Below are positions 46,587-55,649 of a stretch of 64,000 bases of DNA, one piece after another. The notes below the pieces were generated by a model that saw only the letters and a list, made by a program, of their open reading frames with translations, had not been told where the DNA came from and made no database searches. Location: assembly GCF_002117125.1 (NCBI RefSeq), contig NZ_CP019344.1, forward strand, positions 3,004,501 through 3,068,500. Reading direction: 5' to 3'. The stretch's first letter is position 1, and each line of letters opens with the position of its first letter. The stretch comes from Nonlabens spongiae (lineage in GTDB: Bacteria > Bacteroidota > Bacteroidia > Flavobacteriales > Flavobacteriaceae). The position numbers and the translations under genes are program-made.

Positions 46587-47798
46587 ATGCGTAAGTTCAT
46601 TGTGATTCTCGTTTCCTTAGCCATCATTGCTGGCGCAGTTATAGGAGCTAAATACCTCATAGATAACAAAAAAGCTCCCGAGAAAAAAACTACCAAGGAG
46701 GTCAAAATCGTGGAAACAGACACGATTCAAAACAGGACTGTAGAAATTACAATTCCTTCAAATGGTAATCTCCAGGCTAAGCAACGCATTGAACTGTATT
46801 CTGAGGTGACCGGCGTTTTTCAGAATACGGGTAAGTTGTTCAGGGCAGGTCAGGAATATCGTAAAGGTGAGACCATTATTTCTATCAATAACCAAGAATT
46901 CTATGCGCAAGTTTTAAGCGCACGCAGCGATTTAAATAATCAGATCACTGCTATTATGCCTGATTTAAGATTAGATTATCCAGACTCCTTCCAGCAATGG
47001 CAAGAGTATCTAGATAACTGGAATCAAAGTTCTTCGACACCGGCCTTGCCTGAGCCAGTCAATGATAAAGAAAGATATTTCATAACTGGTCGTAATATTT
47101 ATACGACATATTACAGCCTCAAGAATCTAGAGAATCGATTGGGGAAATTTACCATTAGAGCGCCTTTCAATGGAATTTTGACAGAAGCTATGGTTTCTGA
47201 AGGAACTTTAGTCCGTAACGGTCAGCAATTAGGTGAATTTATACAAAAAGGTACTTATGAAATGAGTGTTGCCGTTAGTGCTGAGTTTGGGGATTTACTT
47301 AAGTTAGGTGAGAAGGTAAACCTTACAAATGTAATGGGTACCAAGACTTATGAAGGCGAGGTTACCAGAATTAATGGTAAAGTCGATCAAGCGACTCAGA
47401 CCATAACAACGGTTATTGAAGTAAGTGATCCTTCATTAAAAGAAGGTATGTACCTCTCAGCAAATCTCAATGCTCAGCAAGTGGAGAATGCGGTTGAACT
47501 CGACCGTGAATTACTTCAAGACGGTAATCAAATTTTCAGCGTTAGCGATGAAAAACTGAAGTTAATCAGCGTCACTCCAGTACATTTCTCTGAAGAAACC
47601 ATGGTTTTGAAAGGTCTGGAAAATGGTACTGTCATCATCTCAAAAACAGTTCCAGGAGCTTATGAGGGTATGCTAGTCAAATCAGCAGATAAAGATGAGA
47701 GAGAGACTGTAGATGGTGACGCTTCCGCGTCGCGCCGTCGGCAAGCCTCTGGCGACCGAGGGAAAGCTGACACTTCTAACGCCGGTACTCAACAGTAA
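46587..47798 (+). CDS. RND efflux periplasmic adaptor (membrane fusion protein)
   Basis: A 403-residue adaptor with one N-terminal membrane anchor, a short coiled region, a biotinyl-lipoyl-like part and beta-barrel (FTIRAPFNGILTEAMVSEGTLV, GQQLGEF, DQATQTITTVIEVSDPSLKEGMY). It links the inner-membrane pump encoded next to an outer-membrane channel. The C-terminal tail after about residue 375 is disordered and encoded by a GC-rich hairpin-forming stretch (47718-47762) unlike the rest of the gene. The pump gene starts 3 bases after the stop. Confidence 0.9.
   Translation: MRKFIVILVSLAIIAGAVIGAKYLIDNKKAPEKKTTKEVKIVETDTIQNRTVEITIPSNGNLQAKQRIELYSEVTGVFQNTGKLFRAGQEYRKGETIISINNQEFYAQVLSARSDLNNQITAIMPDLRLDYPDSFQQWQEYLDNWNQSSSTPALPEPVNDKERYFITGRNIYTTYYSLKNLENRLGKFTIRAPFNGILTEAMVSEGTLVRNGQQLGEFIQKGTYEMSVAVSAEFGDLLKLGEKVNLTNVMGTKTYEGEVTRINGKVDQATQTITTVIEVSDPSLKEGMYLSANLNAQQVENAVELDRELLQDGNQIFSVSDEKLKLISVTPVHFSEETMVLKGLENGTVIISKTVPGAYEGMLVKSADKDERETVDGDASASRRRQASGDRGKADTSNAGTQQ
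47718..47762 (+). repeat. GC-rich hairpin-forming stretch inside the adaptor gene
   Basis: GACGC-TTCC-GCGTC (47718-47731) followed by GTCG...CGAC arms (47737-47756); far richer in G+C than the surrounding gene and located in the disordered C-terminal tail. Confidence 0.6.
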
Positions 47799-47800
47799 TC

Positions 47801-50800
47801 ATGAGAAAGGTACTCGCTTATTTCATCAAACATCATGTAGCTGTAAATGTGGTTATCGCTGCATTTATCATTTTTGGTATTATCGGGATGTTATCGCTCA
47901 AATCATCCTTTTTTCCTTTAGTAGAATCAAAGATCATAACGATTAACGTGGTCTATCCTGGAGCTTCGCCTCAAGAAATTGAAGAAGGTGTTATTCTTAA
48001 AATCGAGGACAATCTTAAGGGGATTGAAGGTATAGATCGTGTTACTTCGGCTTCGAGGGAAAACTCCGGAACCATTACAGTTGAAATATTGAAAGGCTAC
48101 GACATTGATTTCATGCTTCTTGAAGTTAAAAATGCCGTAGACCAAGTCCCATCGTTTCCTATAGGAATGGAGCCGCTCATTGTGGCAAAGCAAGAATCGT
48201 CTCGTCCTACTATTGTTTTCGCTTTAAGCGGAAATAATGTCCCCCTTAAAACACTAAAAAGTCTGGCAAGGGATATTGAAAATGACCTGAGAGGGATGGA
48301 TGGAATTTCCCAAATCTCTATTGCCGGTTACCCAGATGAGGAGATTGAGATAGCGGTCAATGAAAATACTTTGCTGGCGTATAATTTGACTTTTCAAGAA
48401 GTAGCAGAAGCTGTTGCAAGTTCTAACATTCTAACCACGGGTGGAAATATAAAAACAGATCGGGAGGAGTATTTAATACGGGCAAATAACAGGAATTACT
48501 ACGGTGATGAACTTAATTATATTCCCGTGCGCACCACAGAACAGGGAACGACGGTTTATTTAAAAGACGTAGCCATTGTAAGAGATCGATTTGAAGAGTC
48601 GCCTAACGCTACTTACTTCAATCAAGAACGCGCTGTAAACATTACGGTTACCAGTACTAATTCTGAAGATCTAATCGGGAGTGCAGACAAGGTAAAAGAG
48701 TACATCGAGGATTATAACAAGCGATTCACTAACGTACAGCTCAATGTTGTTAGGGACCTGTCTACTACCCTCAATCAAAGAACGGATTTGCTTACAGAAA
48801 ATGCGATTATAGGAATGGGTCTAGTGCTACTATTTTTATCTATTTTCTTGAATACCAGATTAGCTTTTTGGGTGGCTGCAGGTCTTCCGATAGCTTTTTT
48901 GGGTATGTTCATCTTTGCGGGTCAATTTGATGTGACTATAAATGTTCTATCTCTTTTTGGAATGATTATCGTCATAGGTATTCTCGTGGATGACGGGATT
49001 GTAATTGCTGAGAATATTTATCAGCATTATGAAAATGGCAAGGACCCCATTCAAGCTGCCGTAGATGGAACCATGGAGGTAATACCACCCATTTTAAGCG
49101 CGATAATTACTACGATTCTAGCATTCAGTACATTTTTATATCTGGATGGACGTATAGGTGAATTCTTTAGTGAAGTTTCGGTAATCGTTATTTTGACCCT
49201 CATTGTATCATTAGTTGAAGCATTGATTATCTTACCTGCACACCTTGCACATTCTAAGGCATTACAACCACGTTCTGATGAGCCTAAAAAAGGTATCGCC
49301 CGAGCATTTCAAAAAATGCGCAAGGTTAATGATTATGGAGACCGTGTAATGAACTGGATGCGTGATAACCTGTATGCACCTGCTCTTAGATTTACCATCA
49401 AATTTAAATTATTAGTTTTCGCCATATTCCTTGGAGCATTGATTCTCACTATAGGAGCTGTAGGAGGAGGAATTGTGGGAGTGACTTTGTTTCCCAGCAT
49501 TCCCAGTGATCAAGTGAGCGTTACGCTCGAGATGCCTAATGGAACCGCGGAAAAAATTACTGATTCCATTATCGCGAGTATTGAAGAAAAAGCACAAATC
49601 GTCAATCGGGAATTCACTAAGGAATATCTCAAAAGCGCAGACTACCCAGACAGCGTTGAGTTGTTTGAGAACATAATAAGAGCGCAAACCTCGGCTTCTT
49701 CTGCAAATCTTTCTATTAATTTATTACCTGGAGAGTCTCGACCTGAAACCGTGACTTCACCTATGGTTGCTAATAGACTGCGAGAACTCGTGGGCCGCAT
49801 ACCGGGAGCTGAAAGCATCACCTTTGGTTCGGGAGGGAATTTTGGCGGCAGTCCGGTGGCTGTTTCCCTTTTGAGTAACAATATCGAGGAATTAAAGGCT
49901 GCCTCTGAGGATTTCAAGGAAATTCTTGAAAGTAATCCATTGTTGAAAGATATTACGGACAACGATCCCGCTGGTATAAAAGAGATCAAGATGCAACTTA
50001 ACGATAACGCTTATGCTCTGGGTCTCAACTCCCAGAGTATCATGAGCCAGGTGCGCGCGGCGTTTTTTGGTCAAGAGGCACAGCGTTTCCAGCGCGGTCA
50101 GGACGAGATCAGGGTTTGGGTACGTTACGATCGGGACAACCGTTCCAGCATCAAAGACCTAGATGAATTGCGCATACTTACCCCTGCCGGTAATCGAGTT
50201 CCATTGAGAGACATAGCAAGTTATACTATTGAGCGTGGTGATGTAGTCATCAATCACCTTGAGGGGAGACGCGAGATTCTCGTGAGTGCAGATATGAAGG
50301 ATCCTAAGGCTAGCGCTACTGATATACTCACTGATATTAGAGAAAATGTCGTCCCAAAACTTCAAGAGCGTTACCCTACCATCACACCAAATTATTTAAG
50401 TGGACAAGCTCGTGAAGCCGAGAAAATAAGTAGTAGTGCGGGATTTGTATTTCCGCTCGTCTTGCTTTTGATCTATTTTGTCATCGCCTTTACCTTCCGC
50501 AGTGGTACGCAACCTATTATGTTGATTTTGATGATTCCTTTCAGCTTCATCGCGGTCGCTTGGGGGCACTTTATCCATGGTTTTCCCGTGAATATTCTAT
50601 CTATGTTGGGAATTATCGCTCTCATTGGGATTATGGTAAACGACGGCTTGGTATTAGTGGGTAAATTCAACAACTATATCAAAGATGGGCTTGAATTTGA
50701 CGAAGCACTTTATGAAGCTGGAAAGAGTCGTTTCAGAGCTATCTTTCTTACTTCGTTAACTACTATCGCTGGTCTCGCACCCCTTCTGCTTGAAAAAAGC

Positions 50801-51022
50801 AGGCAAGCGCAATTTCTTAAACCTATGGCGATTTCCATTTCTTACGGGATCGCCATCGCTACACTTTTAACGCTGCTATTATTGCCTTTATTCTTAAGTT
50901 TTGGTAATAATATGAAAGTTTGGTTGCACTGGGCGTGGACGGGTGAGAGGCCAGAAACTAGTGATGTCACTTCCGTGGCAAAGGAGCAGGAACAAATTGA
51001 GGAATACAATGAGGAGGAATAG
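47801..51022 (+). CDS. RND efflux pump permease (AcrB/HAE-like)
   Basis: A 1073-residue inner-membrane pump with twelve predicted helices and two large periplasmic loops, typical of the resistance-nodulation-division family (VNVVIAAFIIFGIIGM; GMIIVIGILVDDGIVIAENI with the proton-relay Asp pair in the fourth helix; LSMLGIIALIGIMVNDGLVL; FLTSLTTIAGLAPLL). It works with the adaptor and the TolC-like channel encoded around it. The substrate cannot be predicted; drugs, dyes or lipids are possible. Confidence 0.93.
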   Translation: MRKVLAYFIKHHVAVNVVIAAFIIFGIIGMLSLKSSFFPLVESKIITINVVYPGASPQEIEEGVILKIEDNLKGIEGIDRVTSASRENSGTITVEILKGYDIDFMLLEVKNAVDQVPSFPIGMEPLIVAKQESSRPTIVFALSGNNVPLKTLKSLARDIENDLRGMDGISQISIAGYPDEEIEIAVNENTLLAYNLTFQEVAEAVASSNILTTGGNIKTDREEYLIRANNRNYYGDELNYIPVRTTEQGTTVYLKDVAIVRDRFEESPNATYFNQERAVNITVTSTNSEDLIGSADKVKEYIEDYNKRFTNVQLNVVRDLSTTLNQRTDLLTENAIIGMGLVLLFLSIFLNTRLAFWVAAGLPIAFLGMFIFAGQFDVTINVLSLFGMIIVIGILVDDGIVIAENIYQHYENGKDPIQAAVDGTMEVIPPILSAIITTILAFSTFLYLDGRIGEFFSEVSVIVILTLIVSLVEALIILPAHLAHSKALQPRSDEPKKGIARAFQKMRKVNDYGDRVMNWMRDNLYAPALRFTIKFKLLVFAIFLGALILTIGAVGGGIVGVTLFPSIPSDQVSVTLEMPNGTAEKITDSIIASIEEKAQIVNREFTKEYLKSADYPDSVELFENIIRAQTSASSANLSINLLPGESRPETVTSPMVANRLRELVGRIPGAESITFGSGGNFGGSPVAVSLLSNNIEELKAASEDFKEILESNPLLKDITDNDPAGIKEIKMQLNDNAYALGLNSQSIMSQVRAAFFGQEAQRFQRGQDEIRVWVRYDRDNRSSIKDLDELRILTPAGNRVPLRDIASYTIERGDVVINHLEGRREILVSADMKDPKASATDILTDIRENVVPKLQERYPTITPNYLSGQAREAEKISSSAGFVFPLVLLLIYFVIAFTFRSGTQPIMLILMIPFSFIAVAWGHFIHGFPVNILSMLGIIALIGIMVNDGLVLVGKFNNYIKDGLEFDEALYEAGKSRFRAIFLTSLTTIAGLAPLLLEKSRQAQFLKPMAISISYGIAIATLLTLLLLPLFLSFGNNMKVWLHWAWTGERPETSDVTSVAKEQEQIEEYNEEE

Positions 51023-51032
51023 TCGCTATGTT

Positions 51033-52373
51033 ATGTTGGTTTTTGTAGTTCTCGCTTTCGCGAAAGCGTACTCTCAACAAACGCCCTTGCCTATTTTGAG
51101 CCGTGAAGAAGCTAAAAGTCTCATGCTGCAAAACAATTACGGCATCCAGATCGCCGAAAACGAAGAGAATATTGCAGAAAATAATCAAAGTTTACTCAAC
51201 TCAGGTTACTTGCCCATCTTGCAGGGAACTGCTGGAGCAGATATTGATGAGACAGACTCTCGTACAGAATTCGGCTCGCCCAATGATCCAGCTGACGAAA
51301 GGCGCGATCCCATCGTGATCAACGATGCTGAGACACGTACCTATAATGCCGCCATAGCACTGAATTACACGCTTTTCGACGGATTGGGAAGGTTGTATAA
51401 TTTTAAGCGTCTTAAAGAGCAATACAACCTAAGCCAACTGCAGGCGCGTGAGACCATTGAAAATACCACGGTACAGCTCATGAGCGTCTATCTGGAAGTT
51501 GCCCGGCTGACGGAGAACTTGAATGTACTGAACGAAACGCTAGATGTTTCTAAGAATAGACTCACGAGAGTAGAATATCAGTTTGATTACGGTCAGGTCA
51601 GTAAACTAGAGGTTCTCAATGCAAAAGTTGATATCAATACAGATAGCGTAAATGTCCTAAACGCTCGACAGCAACTCGAGAATACTAAACGAGACCTAAA
51701 TGTTATACTTAATCGAGAACTGGCCGTAAGCTTTGCCGTAGATACGACTGTTACTTTAATGAATGAACTGCGGTTAGAGAGCTTGCTCAATCAGGTAAAT
51801 GAAAATAACGTGCGTTTGTTGCAAACCGCCAGTAATGTCCAGATTAGTGATTATGATATCAAGACGGCACGAGCACTCATGTTGCCTAGAGTAGGTCTGA
51901 CAGGGTCTTATGGTTGGAATAGACAGGAGAATCCCCAAGGTCCATTCTTCCCTTCTAATACCCGTCAAAGCACAAGCTTGAGAATAGGAGCGAGTCTGAC
52001 CTGGGATATTTTTGACGGTGGTTTGAGTATAACGGGTATACGTAACTCAAAAATTGCCTATGAGAATGAAATTCTTTTTAAAAAACAAGTAGAGCAAGAG
52101 GTAGATAGAGACGTGGCAAATGCTCTAGGTAATTATCGCAATGCAGTTGCTGTTTTTGAGCTTCAGGAGCAAAATGTGATTACAAACACAAACAACTTTG
52201 AGCGTACCGAGGAACAGTTCAAACTAGGTCAGGTAAATAGTGTAGAATTTAGACAAGCACAAATCAATCTTCTGAATGCAGAAACCAGTAGAAACCTTGC
52301 AAAGTACGACGCAAAACTTGCAGAATATCAATTATTACAATTTACGGGTCAGCTCTTAAATATAGTGTTATGA
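51033..52373 (+). CDS. TolC-family outer-membrane channel
   Basis: About 446 residues from the ATG at 51033, which opens the signal peptide MLVFVVLAFAKAYSQ; an ATG at 51009 would add 8 residues and overlap the pump gene by 14 bases. The body is two helical repeats of the OEP family (AIALNYTLFDGLGRLYNFKRL; FDYGQVSKLEVLNAKVDINT; EEQFKLGQVNSVEFRQAQINL). It completes a tripartite efflux system. The end of the signal peptide is encoded by the genome palindrome (51053-51068), just as in the TonB receptor gene. Confidence 0.92.
   Translation: MLVFVVLAFAKAYSQQTPLPILSREEAKSLMLQNNYGIQIAENEENIAENNQSLLNSGYLPILQGTAGADIDETDSRTEFGSPNDPADERRDPIVINDAETRTYNAAIALNYTLFDGLGRLYNFKRLKEQYNLSQLQARETIENTTVQLMSVYLEVARLTENLNVLNETLDVSKNRLTRVEYQFDYGQVSKLEVLNAKVDINTDSVNVLNARQQLENTKRDLNVILNRELAVSFAVDTTVTLMNELRLESLLNQVNENNVRLLQTASNVQISDYDIKTARALMLPRVGLTGSYGWNRQENPQGPFFPSNTRQSTSLRIGASLTWDIFDGGLSITGIRNSKIAYENEILFKKQVEQEVDRDVANALGNYRNAVAVFELQEQNVITNTNNFERTEEQFKLGQVNSVEFRQAQINLLNAETSRNLAKYDAKLAEYQLLQFTGQLLNIVL
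51053..51068. repeat. Genome palindrome in the TolC-like signal peptide
   Basis: Read as LAFAKAYSQ, the same peptide as in the TonB receptor. Confidence 0.97.
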
Positions 52374-52549
52374 TTGAACATTTCTTCATGTGTCCACATT
52401 GCTGGCAACAAATATCCATGCTGCTAGACCCTGCTTATTCACAAACCTATGTGGAAGATTGTGAAGTATGTTGCAACCCGATCGAGTTGCGTGTGGACTT
52501 TGAAAAAGGCGAGATGATAGCCTTTGAAGCTAAAGAATTGGGGCAATAA
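52370..52549 (+). CDS. CPXCG-motif cysteine-rich small protein
   Basis: A 59-residue protein whose ATG overlaps the stop of the TolC-like gene (ATGA at 52370-52373). It has four cysteines in two pairs, CPHC near the start and CEVCC after about 20 residues, forming a likely zinc ribbon, with acidic C-terminal part EKGEMIAFEAKEL. It matches small CPXCG-type proteins found in many Gram-negative bacteria; the function is unknown. The 4-base overlap suggests coupling to the efflux operon. Confidence 0.8.
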   Translation: MIEHFFMCPHCWQQISMLLDPAYSQTYVEDCEVCCNPIELRVDFEKGEMIAFEAKELGQ

Positions 52550-52664
52550 AAAAGCTGCCTCACTTCATAGTCCCAATAAGCTTGAACATGCTTTGTGCAA
52601 TTCAGCTCTTTGTTTTTTGAAATCTAAAAAGTAAAACAGCTTCAAATTTCTCTAAGCGGAAAAA

Positions 52665-53135
52665 TCAGATATTCTTATAATCTGCGAGATCTTCCATACG
52701 CTTGATTTTATTAACAGTTGCTTGGATCTCGTCTTTCTGGGCTTGTAATACGTTAACTATTGATGGAGGTAACTCTTCGCTATGGTTAAGAACTTCGTTG
52801 TATTCTTCTATAGCTGCCTTTTCACCTCGTATACATTCTTCGAGAATAGCTTCTTCCTCGTCACTGGTAAAGTTGAGTTTTAAGTTCAGCCAGCCACGAT
52901 GTAAATCTCCTTTCACGCTGCTGTCCATTTTGGGTTCTAGGTTCATGTTTTTCATTTCACCGATTAATGATGCAGCATATTCCGTGCGACGCTGTCCCTG
53001 GTGGGCAAACCATCTAGCTAGATTAGGGTCGTGTTCGTCTCTTGCATTTTCTGCAGCATTTGCATAACCTTTTTGCGCGTCATAGGTTTTTTCTAGGATA
53101 GCATTTAGTTTCTGTTCGGTTTTTGGTGTTTCCAT
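52665..53135 (-). CDS. PA2169-family four-helix-bundle protein (DUF2383)
   Basis: A 156-residue all-alpha protein with EKTYDAQKGYANAAENA, FAHQGQRRTEYAASLI and EEAILEECIRGEKAAIEEYNEVL, a ferritin-like four-helix arrangement with regularly spaced Glu and His. This matches the DUF2383 / PA2169 family, often linked to stress response in other bacteria. It is a single gene on the left strand, facing the TolC operon. Confidence 0.85.
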   Translation of the reverse strand: METPKTEQKLNAILEKTYDAQKGYANAAENARDEHDPNLARWFAHQGQRRTEYAASLIGEMKNMNLEPKMDSSVKGDLHRGWLNLKLNFTSDEEEAILEECIRGEKAAIEEYNEVLNHSEELPPSIVNVLQAQKDEIQATVNKIKRMEDLADYKNI

Positions 53136-53234
53136 GAGTTTTTGTTTTAAAGATAGATTCTATCTCGATTATTTTTCATAAAACGGTGTGAGTTGACATG
53201 GATTTAACCCTAGCGAAATAATTCCCAAATTGTT

Positions 53235-53265
53235 TTGCTGGTAAAGTGAAATGTGTGTATATTTG
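53235..53265 (+). promoter_or_regulatory. Promoter of the initiator tRNA gene
   Basis: TTG at 53235-53237 and TATATTTG at 53258-53265 with a 20-base spacer form an exact flavobacterial TTG-N20-TAnnTTTG promoter. It lies about 61 bases before the tRNA 5' end. Confidence 0.75.
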
Positions 53266-53326
53266 TCCTCCCAAATGAAAAAGCAAAGTAATGGATTGCG
53301 ACAAAATTTTTCATTTAGGATTATAT

Positions 53327-53399
<73 letters not shown>

Positions 53400-53407
53400 C
53401 TAACAAA

Positions 53408-53435
53408 AGCTTCTGAGAAATCAGGAGCTTTTTTT
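53408..53435 (+). terminator. tRNA terminator
   Basis: AGCTTCTGA-GAAA-TCAGGAGCT followed by a run of T. An identical copy is at 53783-53812 after the tRNA relic. Confidence 0.85.
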
Positions 53436-53445
53436 GTTTTGGAAT

Positions 53446-53700
53446 ATGTTGGAATTTGTTGTTTATGTCCTATGGAGTCCTGCTCACGGTAAGAGGTATG
53501 TAGGTATGACCTCAAATCTGATCAAGCGATTTGCCTCTCACAACAAGCTCGGAACTAAGGGTTGGACGATTAGATACCGGCCTTGGAAAGTTGTACACGT
53601 TGAATTTTATGAAACTAAGAGAGACGCGCTTTTGAGAGAAAAACTACTTAAAACTGGAAAGGGACGTGAGTGGATTGATTCAAACGTTGATTTTAAATGA
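53446..53700 (+). CDS. Small GIY-YIG family nuclease
   Basis: An 84-residue single-domain protein with the fold's marks: VVYVLWS...GKRYVGMT (the GIY and YIG strands), the catalytic Arg-containing helix NLIKRFASHN and the Glu-bearing end REKLLKTGKGREW. It resembles the short UPF0213/YhbQ-type GIY-YIG proteins common in Bacteroidota. It lies 11 bases after the tRNA terminator and 2 bases before a second, damaged copy of the tRNA 3' half with an identical terminator. So it sits inside a tRNA-derived direct repeat like a minimal mobile element. The start is the ATG; a TTG 4 codons up is within the terminator. Confidence 0.85.
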   Translation: MLEFVVYVLWSPAHGKRYVGMTSNLIKRFASHNKLGTKGWTIRYRPWKVVHVEFYETKRDALLREKLLKTGKGREWIDSNVDFK

Positions 53701-53702
53701 AA

Positions 53703-53774
53703 GCTCGCTGGGCTCATATCCGCCGCGGCGGACGCTGGTTCGTCCCGATCTATATCGGGACCAGTCCTCGCTAC
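53703..53774 (+). pseudogene. tRNA-Met 3' half relic with two inserted hairpins
   Basis: It starts AGCTCG-T-GGGCTCATA (D-stem end and anticodon region of the intact tRNA), then the perfect palindrome TCCGCCGCGGCGGA (53720-53733), CGCTGGTTCG, the hairpin TCCCGAT-CTAT-ATCGGGA (53744-53761) and CCAGTCCTCGCTA identical to the T-stem/acceptor end. The 5' half is missing. It lies 375 bases downstream of the matching bases of the intact tRNA, and the identity continues through the terminator. Confidence 0.85.
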
Positions 53775-53782
53775 TAACAAAA

Positions 53783-53812
53783 GCTTCTGAGAAATCAGGA
53801 GCTTTTTTTTTG
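53783..53812 (+). terminator. Second copy of the tRNA terminator
   Basis: Exact repeat of the hairpin at 53408-53435, with a longer T run; it can end the GIY-YIG transcript. Confidence 0.8.
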
Positions 53813-53899
53813 GTCTTTATTTTCGACTTATGAATACTTCAAATCAATCAAAATGCTTTAATTTTTATGATATGGGTGACGGTCAAATCCAACTTTCTA

Positions 53900-54505
53900 A
53901 TGCATAAATTATTTCTATTAATAGCTATATCTATTTTATATTCTTGACAAAAAGCAAAAGAACCAAGTGACTCAAGTCTATCTACCGAGAAATAAGACCA
54001 ATCCTTTAATAAAAAGGTTGTTGATTCTGCTAATGTTTCTTACCTGAGGTCAGGTGATTTTATGGTTGACGTAGAAGACTTTACCTCTAGTAGCTCTCAA
54101 ATTTTTGATATCGAGGAAGGAGATATCAAAATAGAAATTGATACGGTTGTTTATAATATGCAGACCATTGAAAAGGTAAACAATATTTATCTTGCTATAG
54201 ATCAGAATGCAAATTCTTACAGACAAATTGAAATAAGATACAACCGAAAATTTACAGTGCGCCTGTATGAACTGAGATTTGACAACGTCCAGTCAGCGAA
54301 GAAAATGTTTGGTATTTTCAAAACTTTCGGAATGACTAGAAAAGCGGATTTAGTCCCAGGTCTTACTTATACTAATGACTATGTACGGTTAGACAAAAAT
54401 TCAGTCTACTGGTTGAACAGCCCTTGTATGGTCTCAATTTCCAACCAAACTAAACTAGTAGAAATATTCCTAAAAATCTTAGAATTAAAATCTATTTCTG
54501 ACTAA
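53900..54505 (+). pseudogene. Broken lipoprotein gene with two in-frame stops
   Basis: The ATG at 53900 opens a lipoprotein signal, MHKLFLLIAISILYS, immediately followed by TGA (53945-53947) exactly where the lipobox Cys is expected (TGC or TGT), then QKAKEPSDS; a second stop TAA is at 53993-53995. The frame is then open to the TAA at 54503-54505, with 147 codons from an internal ATG at 54062. The protein is not recognised; it looks like an intact mature domain that lost its signal. Two stops without shifts suggest a recent loss. Confidence 0.75.
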
Positions 54506-54585
54506 GGATCTTCAATGTACTGTCAATGTGGGAGCCTATTCTGTACTTTGAGTGATGAATAATAAAATTTTTTGTTTGTGATATT

Positions 54586-55596
54586 TCAATTCCCCTTCAC
54601 CCGTTCCCACAAGGTTTCTAGTAGAAGTCCTGCATCACGAGGTGCTTTTTCGGTTTCTTGGGCGGTGAGGACTCCGTTTTCTTCTTTGAGTAGGTAGGAA
54701 AATACAAATTGTTCCTTTCCATTTGCTACCGGCATCAACCCGAAACGTAAATCGTAGAAATACCAGTTGCCCTCTTTTTCTTCCATCAAATACCAACCTT
54801 GGCTGATGTAAATAAGCCGTTGAAGATTTTGTTGAGATTGTGGGTTTGTGAAGTTCGGTTCCCGCTTGCGGTTTTTTGGATAGCTTTTGAATGATATGGG
54901 TTTGCTGTCAAAAAACGAGTAATCGGCTATTAAGTAGGCATCTTGGGTATCTACGTTAGCATTCCACAAGATGGTATTTAATGCAGCAGGTCGTGTTGAA
55001 ATTTCGTTGTAAGCAATATTTTGTTCTTTTAGAGCAGCTTCAAATTGACCGAGAGCCATCGACTTCAATAAGACGCTTAAAAGTAGGTAGCTGGAGCTTA
55101 GTACGATGCCTGTTAGGTTCATTCGCTTTCGCGAAAGCGTATCTCTTTTCAAAAACATCGCCCAAATTGTGCAGATCAAAAATGGCAACGTGTAAAGCGG
55201 GTCAATGACAAAGATGCTGTTGAAGGCGACCCGATAATCAAATGGATAAAAAATTTGTGTTCCCCAGGTTGTGAAAGCATCGAGTAAAGGGTGGGTAAAG
55301 ATGCCCCAAAAGAACAGCCATGCCCACGATCTCCACCCGAGGTTCAATTTATGCTCCATGCGGTTTACAATCCAACCCAAAACGGGCGAGGCGATAACGG
55401 CAAATAATACACTATGACTGAAACCGCGGTGGATTTCAGTCGCGGTTATGGTATCAGTGAAATAACGGGCGATGACATCTAGGTCTGGAATTGTGCCGGC
55501 AATGGCTCCATAAAGCTGGGCCTTGTTGCCAGCCTTTCTTCCTAAAACGGCCTCCCCAACGGCAGCGCCCAGTACAATTTGTGTAAGACTATCCAT
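54586..55596 (-). CDS. Membrane-bound metal-dependent hydrolase (YdjM/DUF457 type)
   Basis: A 336-residue protein with 4-5 membrane helices in its first half. The start MDSLTQIVLGAAVGEA, GTIPDLDVIARYF, HRGFSHSVLF and GIFTHPLLDAFTTWG motifs carry the His and Asp of the YdjM-like (LexA-regulated inner-membrane) hydrolase family. The extracytoplasmic C-terminal 140 residues are longer than in E. coli YdjM. The genome palindrome is read here in the rare LSRK frame (55124-55139). Substrate unknown. Confidence 0.83.
   Translation of the reverse strand: MDSLTQIVLGAAVGEAVLGRKAGNKAQLYGAIAGTIPDLDVIARYFTDTITATEIHRGFSHSVLFAVIASPVLGWIVNRMEHKLNLGWRSWAWLFFWGIFTHPLLDAFTTWGTQIFYPFDYRVAFNSIFVIDPLYTLPFLICTIWAMFLKRDTLSRKRMNLTGIVLSSSYLLLSVLLKSMALGQFEAALKEQNIAYNEISTRPAALNTILWNANVDTQDAYLIADYSFFDSKPISFKSYPKNRKREPNFTNPQSQQNLQRLIYISQGWYLMEEKEGNWYFYDLRFGLMPVANGKEQFVFSYLLKEENGVLTAQETEKAPRDAGLLLETLWERVKGN
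55124..55139. repeat. Genome palindrome in the hydrolase gene
   Basis: The only copy read in the LSRK frame (TLSRKRMN), in a loop between membrane helices. Confidence 0.97.
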
Positions 55597-55599
55597 AAA

Positions 55600-55626
55600 A
55601 AAAGCAGCTCTTTAAAGAACTGCTTT
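55600..55626. terminator. Terminator between fasciclin and hydrolase genes
   Basis: AAAAGCAGCTC-TTTAAA-GAACTGCTTTT, an 11-base stem with one mismatch, in leftward sense after the fasciclin gene. Confidence 0.75.
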
Positions 55627-55649
55627 TCAAATGTATTAAAATATTGGGA

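Noticed and set aside
53446..53700. GIY-YIG protein as a UvrC excinuclease
   Set aside because: It is only 84 residues long and lacks the UVR, RNase H-like and HhH domains of UvrC.
53945..53947. TGA at the lipobox as selenocysteine
   Set aside because: A second in-frame stop (TAA) follows 16 codons later, no selenocysteine insertion hairpin is apparent, and Bacteroidota lipoproteins use cysteine there; gene decay is simpler.
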